Origin: Conidiobolus incongruus B7586
Taxonomy: Eukaryota > Entomophthoromycota > Entomophthoromycetes > Entomophthorales > Conidiobolaceae
DNA length: 64,000 nt
Direction of reading: 5' to 3'
NCBI GenBank assembly: GCA_000697335.1
Contig: JNEM01014713.1
Coordinates: 1 to 64,000, forward strand
In this document: positions 49,602 through 62,738 of the stretch, one piece after another
Position numbering within the stretch: the first letter of the stretch is position 1
How the letters are laid out: the number at the start of each line of letters is the position of its first letter
Position numbers and translations under genes: made by a program
The notes under the pieces: generated by a model
The model's database searches: none
Seen by the model: the letters and a program-made list of their open reading frames with translations, nothing else
Told to the model about the DNA's origin: nothing

Positions 49602-51420
49602 TTAAACTAGGGTTGCATTGCTAAATAATTCTGAATATCTATGCTTACGATATGGATCAATCTGCTTCAAATGATTGTAGATGGGTTTAGTATCCAGCAA
49701 CTGAATGGGGCTTGTATCGTTATCTTGGGATTCAAAGTGTAATAATTTGAGATAATTATTGAGCTTTTCTTTTAAATAAGCTTGGGTTTGAAGTGCCCCT
49801 AAATTTTTAAAAAAATATGTCAACATTGCACAATTTGAAATATAATTGTTCAACTTACATTTTGAATCTGGTTCTTCGTTAATCAATTCTTGAAGCTCAT
49901 CAAGCTCTTTAGAAATTCTATCTTTTCCACTTTTAGCGGCTTGAATAATTGGATTTAACTTAGTACTTGAAATTGTAACAAAATTAGGCTGAACGGAGAT
50001 TGTATGATAAATGTTATTAGGCTGTGTTTGATTCACTATAGGTTTATAAGCATATAATTTTGTAAATCAATTACAGTATATTTTACCAGTATTTTCATCA
50101 ATTTTGAATGTCCAATTCTTAACAAACCGACCATTAGGATCTAATCCCAATTTCAAATAATTTTCAATGTTAATATTAAACTCAACATTTCCCTTCCAAT
50201 TCTTAATAAATTCGGGTTTCAAGGAAGCTTTAAATACTTGACTCTTTTCATCATTAGAATTAACTAATTTCCACTCTAGTGATTGAATATCGGGATTAGA
50301 TGATTTTAATATAGGTTGACTATAATCCAAGTAATTATCTTGTAAAATCATCACAATATCGAATGAGCTAGATGTAGCCAAAGTGTAAAGCTTAGGAGTT
50401 CGAAGCCAAAACCGATCTCTATTAATTAACCAACGGTAATAAATCCAAGCACTCTGATCATCGGGATCAGTATAAGTTGCATTTTTTACTAATTCATACT
50501 CTATAGAAGTTAAAATGTAAACATTAATTAATAAATGTAATTAATTACCATGATCAAAGTCAACTTTCTGATTCAAAAGTATTTTTTTTTCAATGAGTTT
50601 AGTTCTGTAAAACCAAGCGGACCCATTTGAAAAGCTTTGTTCAATTTTACTAGTAGTATACTTGATCTCTTCATTTAGCAATTGGACGTTTTTATTAACA
50701 TCATCATTTGATTTATACAATTGATCCATAATATGTCTACGATAATTCCAGCCATGAACTAAACAATTGAATGTTAATATAATATAAAAATTAGTAAAAT
50801 ATTAATTACAGTTTCTATTATCCAAGTTTAACATTTTTGAAACCAACTTCAATTCCATATCCCAATTGGGTTTTGAAGAATATTCTAATACCCATCTACG
50901 ATGGTTCCAAAGCCAATAACTCTTAGGATAAATTAAAATAACTCTTTCTATCAACCTTAGCTCATTTTCCAGATAATTCTGAATAGTATCTTGGTTACTA
51001 ATAAGAAAGAAATCGATAAATAAATTGTCAAAATAACAATAAATATATTATATACTAATTTTGAAATAAATGAATTAGTATATCTCTTCTAAAATTCCAA
51101 ATAGTATTAAAATCTGAGTTCAATAAAATGATTTCTTTGGTCAATTCTAATCCTCTTTCACTATAAATTTTATCATTTTTCTACATAAAGTATTGTAATG
51201 AAATATTAATATTTTATTATTGATTGAATTACCAGTTGATAAAATTCTTGGCATAAACTCTGATAAGTTTGAATTTTAACTTTATCTTGAGCTATTTTAG
51301 CTTCAATGACTTCAATAGGTAATTTTTCTCTTTTTCTTCCGTGTAATCCGTCTGTCGACTTTAAAATTGATATTCAATAAATTCTCCTAGATGACTAGTA
51401 TATTGAGATTTGATTACCAT
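49602..51420 (-). CDS. BET4: Rab geranylgeranyltransferase alpha subunit (Bet4)
   Basis: Alpha subunit of the prenyltransferase that modifies Rab/Ypt GTPases, working with Bet2 and the escort protein Mrs6. The start reads DGLHGRKREKLP, the family hallmark (MHGRxK). The PPTA repeats follow: RGLELTKEIILLNSDFNTIW with NFRRDILI; RLIERVILIYPKSYWLWNHR; WDMELKLVSKMLNLDNRNFH with GWNYRRHI; a fourth in SAWFYRTKLIEKK; and WIYYRWLI. C-terminal exons add IYCNQTQPNN and a coiled part ending LFSNATLV. About eight exons. The first coding exon is the ATG alone (51418-51420), followed by a GTAATC donor; the second opens STDGLHGRK, which keeps frame. It ends 94 bp from the convergent TLS1-like gene. Confidence 0.9.
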
Positions 51421-52085
51421 TATGATTTTACAATAGATGATCAAAGTTAACTATATCACTCCTCAGTTGTTATTTTTATTTTTCATAATTTATTTATGGG
51501 TTCAATTTTAATTTGTTAAATTTTGTGACTGGTAATAGCAGAATTATATTTAATAAATATTATTATGAAAAGTATTATAATAATTAAAATAGATTGATTT
51601 ATTGTTAACATTATTATTGAATAAAATCTCATTCTTAGCTGAAATAATTTAAATATTGATTTTTCTATTGTATATCGATAGATCATTTAATTAAGCAACA
51701 GTGTTCGTTAATCTTGTTTTTTAGGAAAATAAATTGAATTGCAACTAATTAAAAATTATTAATATCAAATAAAATAAAAAAATCATAATTATTTAAATTG
51801 ATTTTTTAATTTGAAATAATTTTTGAATTCAACAATTTATATCAAATAATTATTATCTATATTAAAATAATTGTTGATGAATTTAATATACTTACTATCT
51901 GATGTAAAGTTTAATATTCGATATAAAAAATAAATAAGGTATTATTGTACCAATCAGGTGTTTTTATATCATAAATTTCTTAATGAACTTTTTTAAATAT
52001 AAGTAACAAAATCTCTAAATACTTAAAATTGAAAAATGCATTTCTATTAAATATTGATATAAACGTATTCAAAATTTTCATTATA
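51421..52085. other. spacer and BET4 promoter region
   Basis: AT-rich, about 665 bp. No gene is seen. Confidence 0.4.
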
Positions 52086-53433
52086 TTAACTATTCAATAG
52101 TTCGTCCAAAAAATCGTCGTCATCCTGATGCTTATTATGAGTTTTGGTACCTAAAATATTAATAATAAAAATTAAAGATTTTTAATTTAGTAAACAAACC
52201 TGGTTTTCCAATATTCAATTTACTTATGTTGGGCAATGGATTATTGAATTTGATAGAGTTAGCTAATAAATTCAAATTATTGGTTAACATACACTGATAA
52301 ATATAATAAAAAGATGAAAATTACATTTAAAGTTGGGCTGATTAGATTCAAATGAACTTTTGACAGCTGAAACTATGTGTTTGAGAGAAGCGGTGTTGAC
52401 AGTATTATTACTAGTGGTTGAAGCTGACAGCAAATCGTCGAGCTCAGAATCATCTGACTGCTGGATTTTGGATGGAGATATAATTGTAGGGATTTTCACA
52501 GCATGATCTAATTCTAATGTGGTGTTAGAAAGAAAATTATATGTATATTATTATTAAAAAGTACTTGAATTATCTATGGAGAGTAACCTATCCAATTCAT
52601 CCAGATCCTTAGGAGCTTTCATTCGTAAAGGATCTATAACCAGTTGAGAAATAATATAATGTAGTGATTTTTTATTTTACCTTTGGTTTGTGGCAAGCTT
52701 GAGGGAATGGATACATCAATGATTTTGGGTTTAATTTGGATGGTATGAGCTTCAAAAGATGTTAAATCTTCAATAATATCGGAGTCAAAGTCTAGACGAT
52801 CTAATAGTGGTATGTGAGGTAAAATTTCGTTTAAATTGTCAGTATTGATTTGACTCCAAATTTCGTTATCATTCTAAAATGGAATTTAATTTCTAATTAT
52901 ATTGATTAATATAGTTAAATACTTCGTTGTTATTGATTTCTTCAACTAGCGAATTGGTAAAATTAAAGTAGGAGTTAGGATCGAAATTAGTTTGATCTAA
53001 AATGATAATAAATTAACTGAACAATATATACAAATAGAATAAAAATACCAGCTTGCTCTATTTGACTAATTAACTGCTGTGTTTGATTATCTATTTCTTT
53101 TAAAAATATTTGATCCGCAGAGTCCTGATCTATTTTTAAATCAATAACATGTCATTAAAAATAAACGACTATTTACCTTCTAAATCTTCCTCTTTATATC
53201 TATAAGCATTACTAGGTAGTTCTTTCTTTTTAGATTCTAAATCAATATTATTAAAGCGGAATATTAATGCTCTGTTTAAAATTACCAAATTTAATAGTTG
53301 CAAGGTTGCTTAAGGTATTTTGAAAAGGTTGATCTTTGGGGCGATATGAAGGAGCACCAATCTCGGTTAATTTAGCTCTGTGTTTCGCTTGATACTTTTT
53401 GGAAGCTTTCTGTTTATATGCGTCTGGTCTCAT
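52086..53433 (-). CDS. unrecognised acidic protein with basic N-terminus
   Basis: Seven or so short exons on - strand form one gene. It starts MRPDAYKQKASKKYQAKHRA, a Lys-rich stretch, then IGAPSYRPKDQPFQNTLSNL. Acidic, low-complexity parts follow: RYKEEDLEDQDSADQIFLKE, NNNENDNEIWSQINTDNL, DRLDFDSDIIEDLTSFE, DLDELDRLLS and SDDSELDDLLSAS. It ends DDDDFLDELLNS. The repeated D-x-L-D-x-L-L motifs look like short helical interaction motifs. Splice sites have the normal GTAAG/TAG form. I do not recognise the family; the acidic DDxLDxLL tail faintly recalls cell-death regulator Aven, but this is too weak to name. Probably nuclear or cytosolic and partly disordered. Confidence 0.7.
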
Positions 53434-53669
53434 TTATTTTCTTCAATTTAGGATTAATATTATTCTTGATCAATTTAATCAGATTTTATTAGATTTTTTG
53501 TTTATGGGAAAACGAAATTTCGATGTGACTTGTAAAACTTTAAATGTACAATTAAATGTGTTTATTGATTAAAATATGACATACAAATATTGAAAATACA
53601 AATTTATACAAAAGAATGGATATGTATAAAAATTATTAAAATTTAGAATCAATAGATCAACTAATGGAA

Positions 53670-56600
53670 TCAAGCTAAATAATTACCCAAATGATCTTGA
53701 AGAGAATCTGCTACTATTTTGATACTACCAGTTTTTCTAGCTGGTATTTCACCATAGGGAACATTCATCTTATTGGTAGCATCGTCACACCCTTTTGATT
53801 TGGTATGGTATACAGAATCATCGAAGAATTTACTTATCTTTACATCTGCTGGCTCAGTTACGGTCTGACCTTTCAAAAAGACTTTGGAATTTGCTCCATT
53901 TGAAATCTCATCGGATTTCTGTACACTTAGTGGGTTAATGGAATTTTGAGAATCTATCTCCATTACAACAGCTTCTCGATGAGTAGGATCATTATCCCGT
54001 ACTAAAATAGGTGAAGTTTTGGGATTGGTATCTATATGATTGGCTGACTGGAGAGGTAAATTACGCGAATTTTGGCTAGCATCATCTGGCAATAATTTTT
54101 GTTGTGCATTTGGGCTGGAGAGATTAACATCGTTGATGAGTTTAAGGGGATTTTCTTTACTATTTATAATTTGGTACTGATGAGGCTGAATAATTTCATT
54201 AAGTTCTTCTCCAATTCGAGTATAAGCAGCAACAAACTCGGGTTCTAAATTCCCATCTGAGGATGGTTTGCTGTGATGGGTATTTAAATCATCTGAATCA
54301 CCTAAAGTTGAGGAAAGGTAGACTGGATCTGGATCAGTAATTGTTTGATCTAAAAATTTATTTTTACTAACACCATTAAGAGATTTCTCTAGTTGAACTG
54401 AGCTCTTTTTACTGTCATCATGATAAGTATAACCAATCAAAGAATCACCAACTGTTGCACCTGAGAAAGGAATTCCCGGAGTAATCTTATCATTACCGTC
54501 TCCTTTTACCAAGCTTCTTGATGGTTCTTGCTTAATTGATACTTCATTTGTATTAATTTCATTAGGAGTATTATTAGATTGTATATTTCTTAACTCAGTA
54601 GGTTCATTTAATCCATCTTTAGCCGAATTTTCAGCTAATGGAATAGAAGAGGAAATTCGATTAATATCAGAGACTTGGCCAGCGCTTTGAGATACTGTAT
54701 TTGATCTCGTATTAGTAACATTAGGAGAATCTTGAATTAAATTACGAATTGAGTCTATGGCATCTTGAGGATGGGTATAGCCTACAAGGCAATCACCAAC
54801 AGTTAATCCAGAGAAAGGAATCCCTGGAGCTATTCTTCGCTTCAAAACAGGAATTCTAGATTGAGCATTACTGAATGGTGTAGTGTTTTTAGGACTTAAA
54901 CCGGCTGAGTTGTGTTGATCAGATTGAGATTGCACTAAAGATGGTGTGTCGCTGGGAATAGTAGCAAGATCTGATTTTTGATTGGTATTTAATATATCTG
55001 AATATTCGATATCTTTGACGAAATTCGAACTAGCATCTAACTGTCTTGTCGCTTGAGTAGTTGGACTTGTAGTAGTGGCTGATTTATCAACTGAGTTCAA
55101 GCCAGATTTAGGTCCTGATTCATCAATTTGTTCTCGAGCTTTAGATGCCTGTTCATACACAATTGTGGAGGTGGGCTTTCGAAGCGTTGCAGTTTTATTT
55201 TCTTCATCATTTGTTTGAATTGTATTGAGAATTGCCATCTCTGGCTCACTACTCAAGGTATCAAGATCAGCATAAGGACCACTTGAATATTCTTTTGGGT
55301 CTAAAGTTGGTTCATAAGAAACTGAAGATAAAGTTGGTAAATTTTTTTGTGCGGAATTAAGAGATGAATCATTCAACTTGATATCTAGGTCGACGTGTTA
55401 AAAATAAAGGTGAAAATATAATAGGTTCATTTACCTTTTGGTGTAGTTAGATTAGAACCAGTTTGGATTTGAGGAACTTGTTGTTTCAAATTATTCAGTT
55501 TAGTAGAATCTGTCTTAAGTGTTTCATTTGGTGCAGATGTGGCTAGCGGTGTAGTGATCGGAGCAACAGAGGGCAATGCTGTCACGCCGCTCAAATCTTT
55601 GTTTTGTGAAGTATTCACATCGCTTGATAATCCCTCTATTGGTTTAGATGAAACCTTGGGTGACTCAATTGGAGTTACAGCTGGGAGAGAGTTAACACCG
55701 CTCAGATCCTTCTTATGAATATTTATTGGAATATCTACACCTTCATCCAGTTTGTTAGGAAATGGGCTTGGATCTGCTAATTTCCTTTGAATAGGGGCTT
55801 CCTCCTGGGTAACACTTGGCTCATTTTTTTTCAATTTTGGTTGATCAACAGGAGAACTATATTCATAAGGTTTATATTCAGGTGATTGTGGTTCTAGTGA
55901 TTGCCTTCTTGCGTCAATTTTACCTACGTTTTTATTTAGGCCGATAGGTTGATGGGTAGAGGGCTGAAATTGGTTCCTCAAGCCTTCGTCAACATCATTT
56001 TCCAAGTTTGGAGCTTGTTTTAGATGTTCAGGTACTGGAAATACACAAACTTGAAGCTCTGGAGGAACTGTTGATTGACTATTTGAAATTTCAGTAGCAT
56101 TTTCAGGTATGACGCTTGGATGCTCAGGAATCTCTGACTTAGTCTCGGAAGCCCGGGAAGTGTTTTTAAGAGTTGGTATTGGAGACTCAGTTGTACTGAT
56201 TTTCTTCTTGTTCTTGCGTTTCGATGTTTTAGATTTGTTAGGCATATTTTGAATACCTGTTATATTATGGGGTAAATTGACTTGTTGGTTAGATGATAAA
56301 TCTATAGTTTCAATAGAACCGATAGTAGGTTTGGTTGTGGAGTCTTCAATATTTTGTTTTAAATGCTCTTGAAAATCGTTAATATCACCTTTAATTGCGT
56401 TAGATTCAATCGCAGTGGTCAAATCATTGAATTTCTCAGTTATATACTCGACAGGGTTTGGCAATGTTTCGTCATGCAAATTTTCGTTGGTTGTTTCATG
56501 CACAATATCAGGATTCTTTTTTGGATAAGCACCTGGCAATTGTGGAAGATCTGAATTGAATTTATCCAATTTGGTTGTTTTGTTAGTTTTTGGGGTTTGG

Positions 56601-56683
56601 AGCATATTCTCCGACAAAAGGAAGTTAGATTTTGATGAGAGAATGTCACCTTTTGATTTTGATAAAATATGGGTGTTATCCAT
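53670..56683 (-). CDS. large disordered protein with repeated short motifs, unknown function
   Basis: Two long exons (56683 to 55431 and about 55380 to 53670) are joined by a 49-50 nt intron (GTAAATGA to CGACCTAG) at TTPK-DIKLND, giving about 990 residues. It is rich in Ser, Thr, Pro, Asn and Lys and lacks globular domains, signal peptide or membrane segments. Internal repeats are visible. In exon 1, DLSGVNSLPAVTP (326-338) and DLSGVTALPSVAP (363-375). In exon 2, PGIPFSGLTVGDCLVGYT (nt about 54827-54774) and PGIPFSGATVGDSLIGYT (54479-54426). A basic run KRKNKKK at 155-161 could be a nuclear signal. Codon use looks coding throughout. I know no family for it. A TATA box lies 56 bp upstream. Confidence 0.75.
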
Positions 56684-56738
56684 GCTAGCTGTTAAAATGT
56701 AAGTCTTTGTAGCTTATCTTTATTGTGAGTTGCTTTGG

Positions 56739-56746
56739 TATTTATA
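56739..56746 (-). promoter_or_regulatory. TATA box of the large disordered-protein gene
   Basis: TATAAATA on the coding strand, 56 bp before the ATG at 56683. No ATG lies between them. An AACAG just before the start codon could be a 3' splice site of a leader intron, but no donor is obvious. Confidence 0.4.
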
Positions 56747-57496
56747 GTAAAGGTGGATGCATATTTCAATACGTCATTATGATTCTTAGCATTTAATATT
56801 TGGATTATTTTCAGCAAATTTAAAACAAAACAATGATGTCATTTTTTAACAGTTTGAAACTATTCAATTTTTATGCATTTAAAAGGTAATCAAACTTTGA
56901 AAAATATGTGACAATATTTGGTATTTCTCAGTTTATATTGTTGATTCAATCCTTTAGTCAAAGTTGGATAATATCGTTTAACACTATTTTTTAAACTCGC
57001 TTAATTGATACAAATTTGAATTGTTTACATTCACCATTTATCTCAAAATAGAGCTCATATGCAAGATTAAGCTTAATTGATTAAAATCTGAAAACTTTAA
57101 TTTAATTAAAGGTAAGAAAACATGAAAATTAATACTAGTAAAAAAGATCAATGTTATAAAGATAAGAGTTTATAATATATAATATAATTCCAGACAAGCA
57201 TTAACCTCATGATATTCACTTATCTTTTATTCAACTAAATACATCATCACATATACACTTTAAAAATTAGAATAAATATACCTAAATTGTGTTGTTTTAT
57301 AAGCTTATTTGAATTAAATATACAACAATAAGATAATTTTCAACAATATTTTGAAGCAATATTTGACTAATTCAAAAATAAATATATTTTAATATATATT
57401 TAAATGATTATATTATTAAAATGTCAACTAATTTTAGTTAGAGATTTTAAAAAGTAACCCCTTATGATATATCAAGCTATGTTTAATTTTGTTTAT
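56747..57496. other. AT-rich spacer
   Basis: Upstream flank of the disordered-protein gene, up to the mariner relic. Nothing else is seen. Confidence 0.4.
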
Positions 57497-58722
57497 TATT
57501 ACTTTGTAATTGTAATAATAGGAATTTTTTGTAATTGCAAAAAAATAAACATTTTAATATATAATATATAAATAAATATATAATATAAAATTAATAAATT
57601 TTTTTATTTCTAATAACTTTTTGCTATATTTTTAGCAAAGTTCTAATACTTAAAAAATAATTCTATTTAGTAAATATTAGAATTTAATATTTTATAAACT
57701 AATTAAATTTTCTTATAGAAATTTTTTTATAAGCTAGTTTTTTAATTACTTAAAGTAATTATAATTATATAAGTTATAATCAAAAGAATATATTAAATAT
57801 AGTAGTTTTTTCTAGTTATTTTTAATTAGAAAGTTTTTTATAGTTTTAAATTTATATATTTTATAATTATTATATAAAATAAGTTTTTTTAAATTATATA
57901 AATAACACTAATCAAAAATACATCTATTTAAAAAAATTATATAAAGCTTATTATTAATTAATTTCCCTTTAAAAATAAATAAAAGTAGCATATACTATTA
58001 TAATTTATTATAATAATTAACATTCACTTATTAACACAATATTTATTTAAAAAAGTTTATAAAAGAAGTTAATTTAACTTAATTTAAAATTTTGAAATAT
58101 GTTTTAATAAAAGAATATATAAAAAAGATTAAAATTTATTAATTATAATTATTTACTATAAAAGTTTAGGTTTCTAATAATATTTTAATAAGTTTTATTT
58201 AATAATTGATGTTTTGATTTTTTTAAACTTTAGTTAAATTATAAGATATTTATTTAATATTTTAAATTATTAATTTAATTATAAACTGTAGTATATATAT
58301 ATTACTTGAAAAACTAATATTCATATATTTAAATAATTCTTTAACTAAAATAAAAACATGTTTTTCATTATATTTTTGCATTTTATTAATAATTAAAAAA
58401 ATAATAATTAAAATTAGTTTTTTACATTTTAATAAGTTTTAAATAATTTTTTTTAACTTTAAATTAATTTATATAATAATAAATAGTTGATTTAAATAAT
58501 ACTTTATTATTAAAAACTACTTATAAATTTTAAATGATTTTAGATGGTTTATAGTTAAGTTTTACTAATACTAAAATAAAAAACTATTGATGATTATTAT
58601 TTAGTTTAAGCATAATTAAATTAAACAACTAATTTTAAAAAATTATTTTTGTTATTTAAAATTAATAAGTTTAAAAAATCAGATATTAAAAAATTTCCCA
58701 TTTCTTTAATTTTATATTAATA
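57497..58722 (-). mobile_element. mariner (DD34D) transposon, strongly decayed copy
   Basis: Reverse-strand relative of the element at 1390-2709, about 1226 bp. The left end TATTACTTTGTAATT matches the complement of the other copy's right end, and the right end CTTTAATTTTATATTAATA matches its left end. On - strand around 57830-57900 the transposase block LLHDN-NYKI-KKNF-LIKNN can still be traced, but with many more C-to-T and G-to-A differences and stops than the first copy. It is inactive. It sits between the disordered-protein gene and the U2AF gene. Confidence 0.7.
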
Positions 58723-59375
58723 AATATTATTCAATTATTAGTATACTTACAATTAAAGTTATATTATCCTTTAATAAAATTTTTATTACAAATATAAATA
58801 TGATAATATTATACTTGTATTATTAAACTATATATAATTTTTTGTTTATAGATATATCATTTTACTAATTTCCTTATTATATTTTATATCTTTGTTTTCA
58901 AAATTAAGATAGGTAAATAAATCATTTTAACTAAATAAACTGATTTAACTAAATTTTTAGAGATAGTTGATTATATTTTAGATAAAAATAATAGGAATGA
59001 TCAATTGAGTTGAATCTTGATATATAAATTTAATACAATGATTATTAAATATCATTATTGTGATCAGTTGTATCCATATTGAAATAGATACCAACAAAAA
59101 TACAAGATAATAAAATATCACTTGAAAATAAGAGTAAATATATAGTTGATAAGTGAAAACATCCTAATTGTATTTTAGATTCTAAAACTTAAAATTGAGT
59201 CTTAATTCGTTGTATTTAAATAATATTAGGAATAAATATAACTAATACATAAGCCCTTAGTAATAAATATCAATGTAAAGAGATTCTTTTATTGAAAAAT
59301 ATATAATTATGTGGAATTAATATTATTTTCAGATATAGTAAAAGTATGGAAATGGAATGGATTAAAAAGAAATGA
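58723..59375. other. AT-rich spacer
   Basis: 3' flank of the U2AF gene. No gene is seen. Confidence 0.4.
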
Positions 59376-61090
59376 TTAAAGATCATTGTTTAAAAATTTT
59401 TCCTCAGGATAATATGAAGCTAATACAATTCTGTCCGAAAATTTTCTACCAGCTAAAGCTTTCAAAGCAACAGCACATTGTGTGTCATTATCGTACTCAA
59501 TAAATACTTTACCGATAGCAGATTCGTTATATTGAGTTTTATCTCTTGGAATTTTGATCGATAAAACTTTACCAAATTTGGCGGCTTCTTCTTCAATATC
59601 GGTTAAAATTTCTTCATACTCTTCATCATCCTCTAACTCCTCAGGAGTGACCATATTGAGTAGAAGCAAAATACGGGTAGGCTGAAGTTGATCGGGTGCG
59701 GCATTGATAAACAATTGAGGAGGTGGGTTGATGCCCATCATAGGCTTTGCACCGACACTTGCACGTTGAACAAGTAGTTTTTTGTCACCTAATTCCATGT
59801 TATTAAGACCTTGACATGCTAGGTCGGTAACACTGGGATCTGCGTATTCACAAAAGGCAAATCCTTTTGACACATTGGTAATTGTGTCTTTGACTAAATT
59901 AAATGATTTGAGTTCACCAAACACCTTTAGTAACTCAATTACTTGTTCTTCGTTGAGGTATGAGGGTAAACCGCCAATAAATAGCTTATGTGGTGTGTCT
60001 TGAACATTGGATGAAACACCACCAATGTAAGTCGTGGCAGCGGCATCTCCAGAATCACTTGTTGGAGCCTGGTATTCTTTAGGACGACGAATTTTGAGAG
60101 CTTGGCCTTGAAAGTTAATACCATCGAAAGCCATGGCAGCAGAAGCTTCATCAGCATCTCTAAATTCAACGAATGCATAATTTTTATCGTGATTGATAGA
60201 GACCGAAACAACAGGATTTTCGCTAGAAGAAGCGATATTCAGTTCTTTCATGGTTGCATTGAAGAACCTTTCAATTTCACCTTCTGTAATTGCAAATGGA
60301 ATATTGCCAACATAAAGACGTCTGGCTTGGCGCGCGAGTGTCAAAGTTTGACCACCATTACCGGCGATACCTTGAGTGATTAAAGGATGGGCATAAGGAG
60401 ATGGCATCAAGCCACTAGCGATATATCCATGATAAAGACCGGCAGCTTTAAGAGCACCAATGTGACCGGGAAGAGGAAAATGCCCAGTGGCTTTGACTTG
60501 CTCACAAGTCATTCCATCATAACCTGGGGGACGTACATCCCATAGATTTAAATGACGCTTGCGTAAATGTAGAGGAACGATATTTTCATTCATGTGGCTA
60601 CTTGATCTATTTGAAGGACTGTGACTATCTCTAGAACGGCGGCGTTCACTTCTTCTCGAATATCTGTCTCTGCCTGGAGAATAATCTCTTCTCCTATCAT
60701 AATCTCTGTGACTTCTACGGTCGCGATCATAATCTCTTTCTCTATCGCGACGGCTTGATCTTTCTCTGTCACGCTCTCTGTCATAACTTCTTTCATGTCT
60801 ACTACGGCGACTGTGTCTGTCTCTATCACGTTCTGAATCTCTATGTCTATGACTACGTTCATCATGGTGGGAATCATACTCATATCCTAAATAATTAGTA
60901 TGAATTTAATTTTATAATTGATGTTGAATACCTCTGCGGTCAGAATGATCATTCACTAAATTATAATATTAAAATTAATGAATTATTAGTTTTAATCGAA
61001 TAATTTACCTGATGTTGGTCGACCATTTGCAACTTCGGTAATCTCTCTGGGTAAAATGGAAGGTGGTTCAGAATGTCCGTTATTGTCCAT
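59376..61090 (-). CDS. splicing factor U2AF large subunit (U2AF65)
   Basis: Binds the polypyrimidine tract and recruits U2 snRNP. Three exons: a short first exon (MDNNGHSEPPSILPREITEV) from 61090, a tiny second one, then a long third. An N-terminal RS region made of Arg/Asp/Ser repeats (about 60600-60890) is followed by the ligand motif LNLWDVRPPGYD, whose Trp binds the small subunit. RRM1 has RLYVGNIPF and NYAFVEF; RRM2 has KLFIGGLPSYL and GFAFCEY; the C-terminal UHM has RILLLLNMV, an acidic helix and GRKFSDR (the RxF motif). The last 405 residues are one frame. The total of about 530 fits the family. It is consistent with this intron-rich genome. Confidence 0.96.
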
Positions 61091-62738
61091 TATTTAAACA
61101 ATAATAATAGCTGAAATATTCGATCTAATTCTAAAAATTAGTTTATAAAAAATACAAAGGAAGATGAAAATACATTATGATTGTTTGTATATAATTTGAA
61201 CCAATGAAATTTGAATGATTATTGATGATATTAAATATTTATAAAAATCTTATATTTAATATTTAAATAAGATTTAATATTGAATATTTTTAATTAAATA
61301 TAAAACTTGTTTAATTTATAAAATATATATTCTGATAATTTTAAAGCAGTTTCATTGGATAAATTTTATAAATTTTATTTACAGTGTTAAAATTATGGGA
61401 CTTTTATTCAAACCAAAATTCATCAATAATACTTCAAATTCCTAGTGAAAAAATATATTGTTAAGATTATATTAATATAGTCATTATTCGATATAATTTA
61501 TTGTTAACAAAAACAGAGAATAATTGGTTAAATGATATTCATAATATATAGATGTTGCTGATATTTGGTTTAAATTTTAATAAAATCAAGGCTTGATTTT
61601 TTTCTGCAATTTAGCTTGAATTCGATTTTGTAGATGTTGAACAAAAATCGCAATCAACAACAAATTATATTAATACTTAGTCATCTTTTAGCCTATACTT
61701 TTAATCTCATATTATAAATGAATTTTATAATATACATTTCTTAAAACATGTATTTTATTTTTAAATTTATCCGAGATTGATGATTTGAGGAAAAATATCT
61801 ATAAAAATGATGTTATCTAATTAATTAATATATAGCTCTTGAATGATGATTAAATGAATGTATTAATCTGAATTTTCTTATTATTATTGATATTAACTTA
61901 GTTTTTAATGACAATAAATTCTAAAAATCCTACTTATATACGTTTTAATTAGTTGCACTTGGAATAATTTTTGATGTTATAATAAATTCGATCTAAGCAT
62001 CCAATCTTAATAATTGTATTTCACCATATATTTCATCATAATAATCTTAATACAATTATTATCTCGAGTATAAAGAGATTCGAAATATTGAAATCATTAT
62101 TTATGGATATTAAATCTATATAATTAATATGAAATCATCATTAATGATGTTAAATATCACACCAATATTTTACAAAAAAATCAAGTTTTATATAATAAAT
62201 TAACTGCTATATTAAAATATCAATTATAAATTAATCATTTATTCATAATTGTTGACATATATAAATTGTGATATAGAAAACCATTTTAGCTAATTTTTAT
62301 ATAAATCATTGCTTATTGATACATCAGATTATAATTGAAATTATTTGAATATTGATATTTTTAACAACTATATTATATAAATCAAAATTTGTTCATTAAG
62401 GTAAATAAAATTTGATTTTGTTGGTTCATTTTAAGATTAGATCTAAGATCAAAAATAACTATTTAATCTGATAATTTAGAATTTATCAATTTCAAAAATT
62501 AATCATTTTAAATGACTTTTGTTTCGAATACTTCATCATTAAGTCCCAATATCTTATCACATGTTAAATGATTGTCTAGTTATTTCATCAATGATATTTT
62601 CACAAAACCAGAAAATTATGAAACTTACCAAATTTAATCAACCACTGTATTCAGTAAAAATATAAATTGAACTCAATTTTCTAACTTTGATCGACTCAGT
62701 TTAAACCAAAATATATATTAGAAACAATATAATCAGAT
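61091..62738. other. divergent spacer between the U2AF gene and the lipase gene
   Basis: About 1.65 kb and AT-rich. It would hold both promoters. No gene or repeat is recognised. Confidence 0.4.

Noticed and set aside
60590-60883. 97-codon ORF on - strand within the U2AF gene
   Set aside because: It is a shadow frame of the RS repeat region; the Arg/Ser frame that joins to the downstream U2AF exon is the real one.
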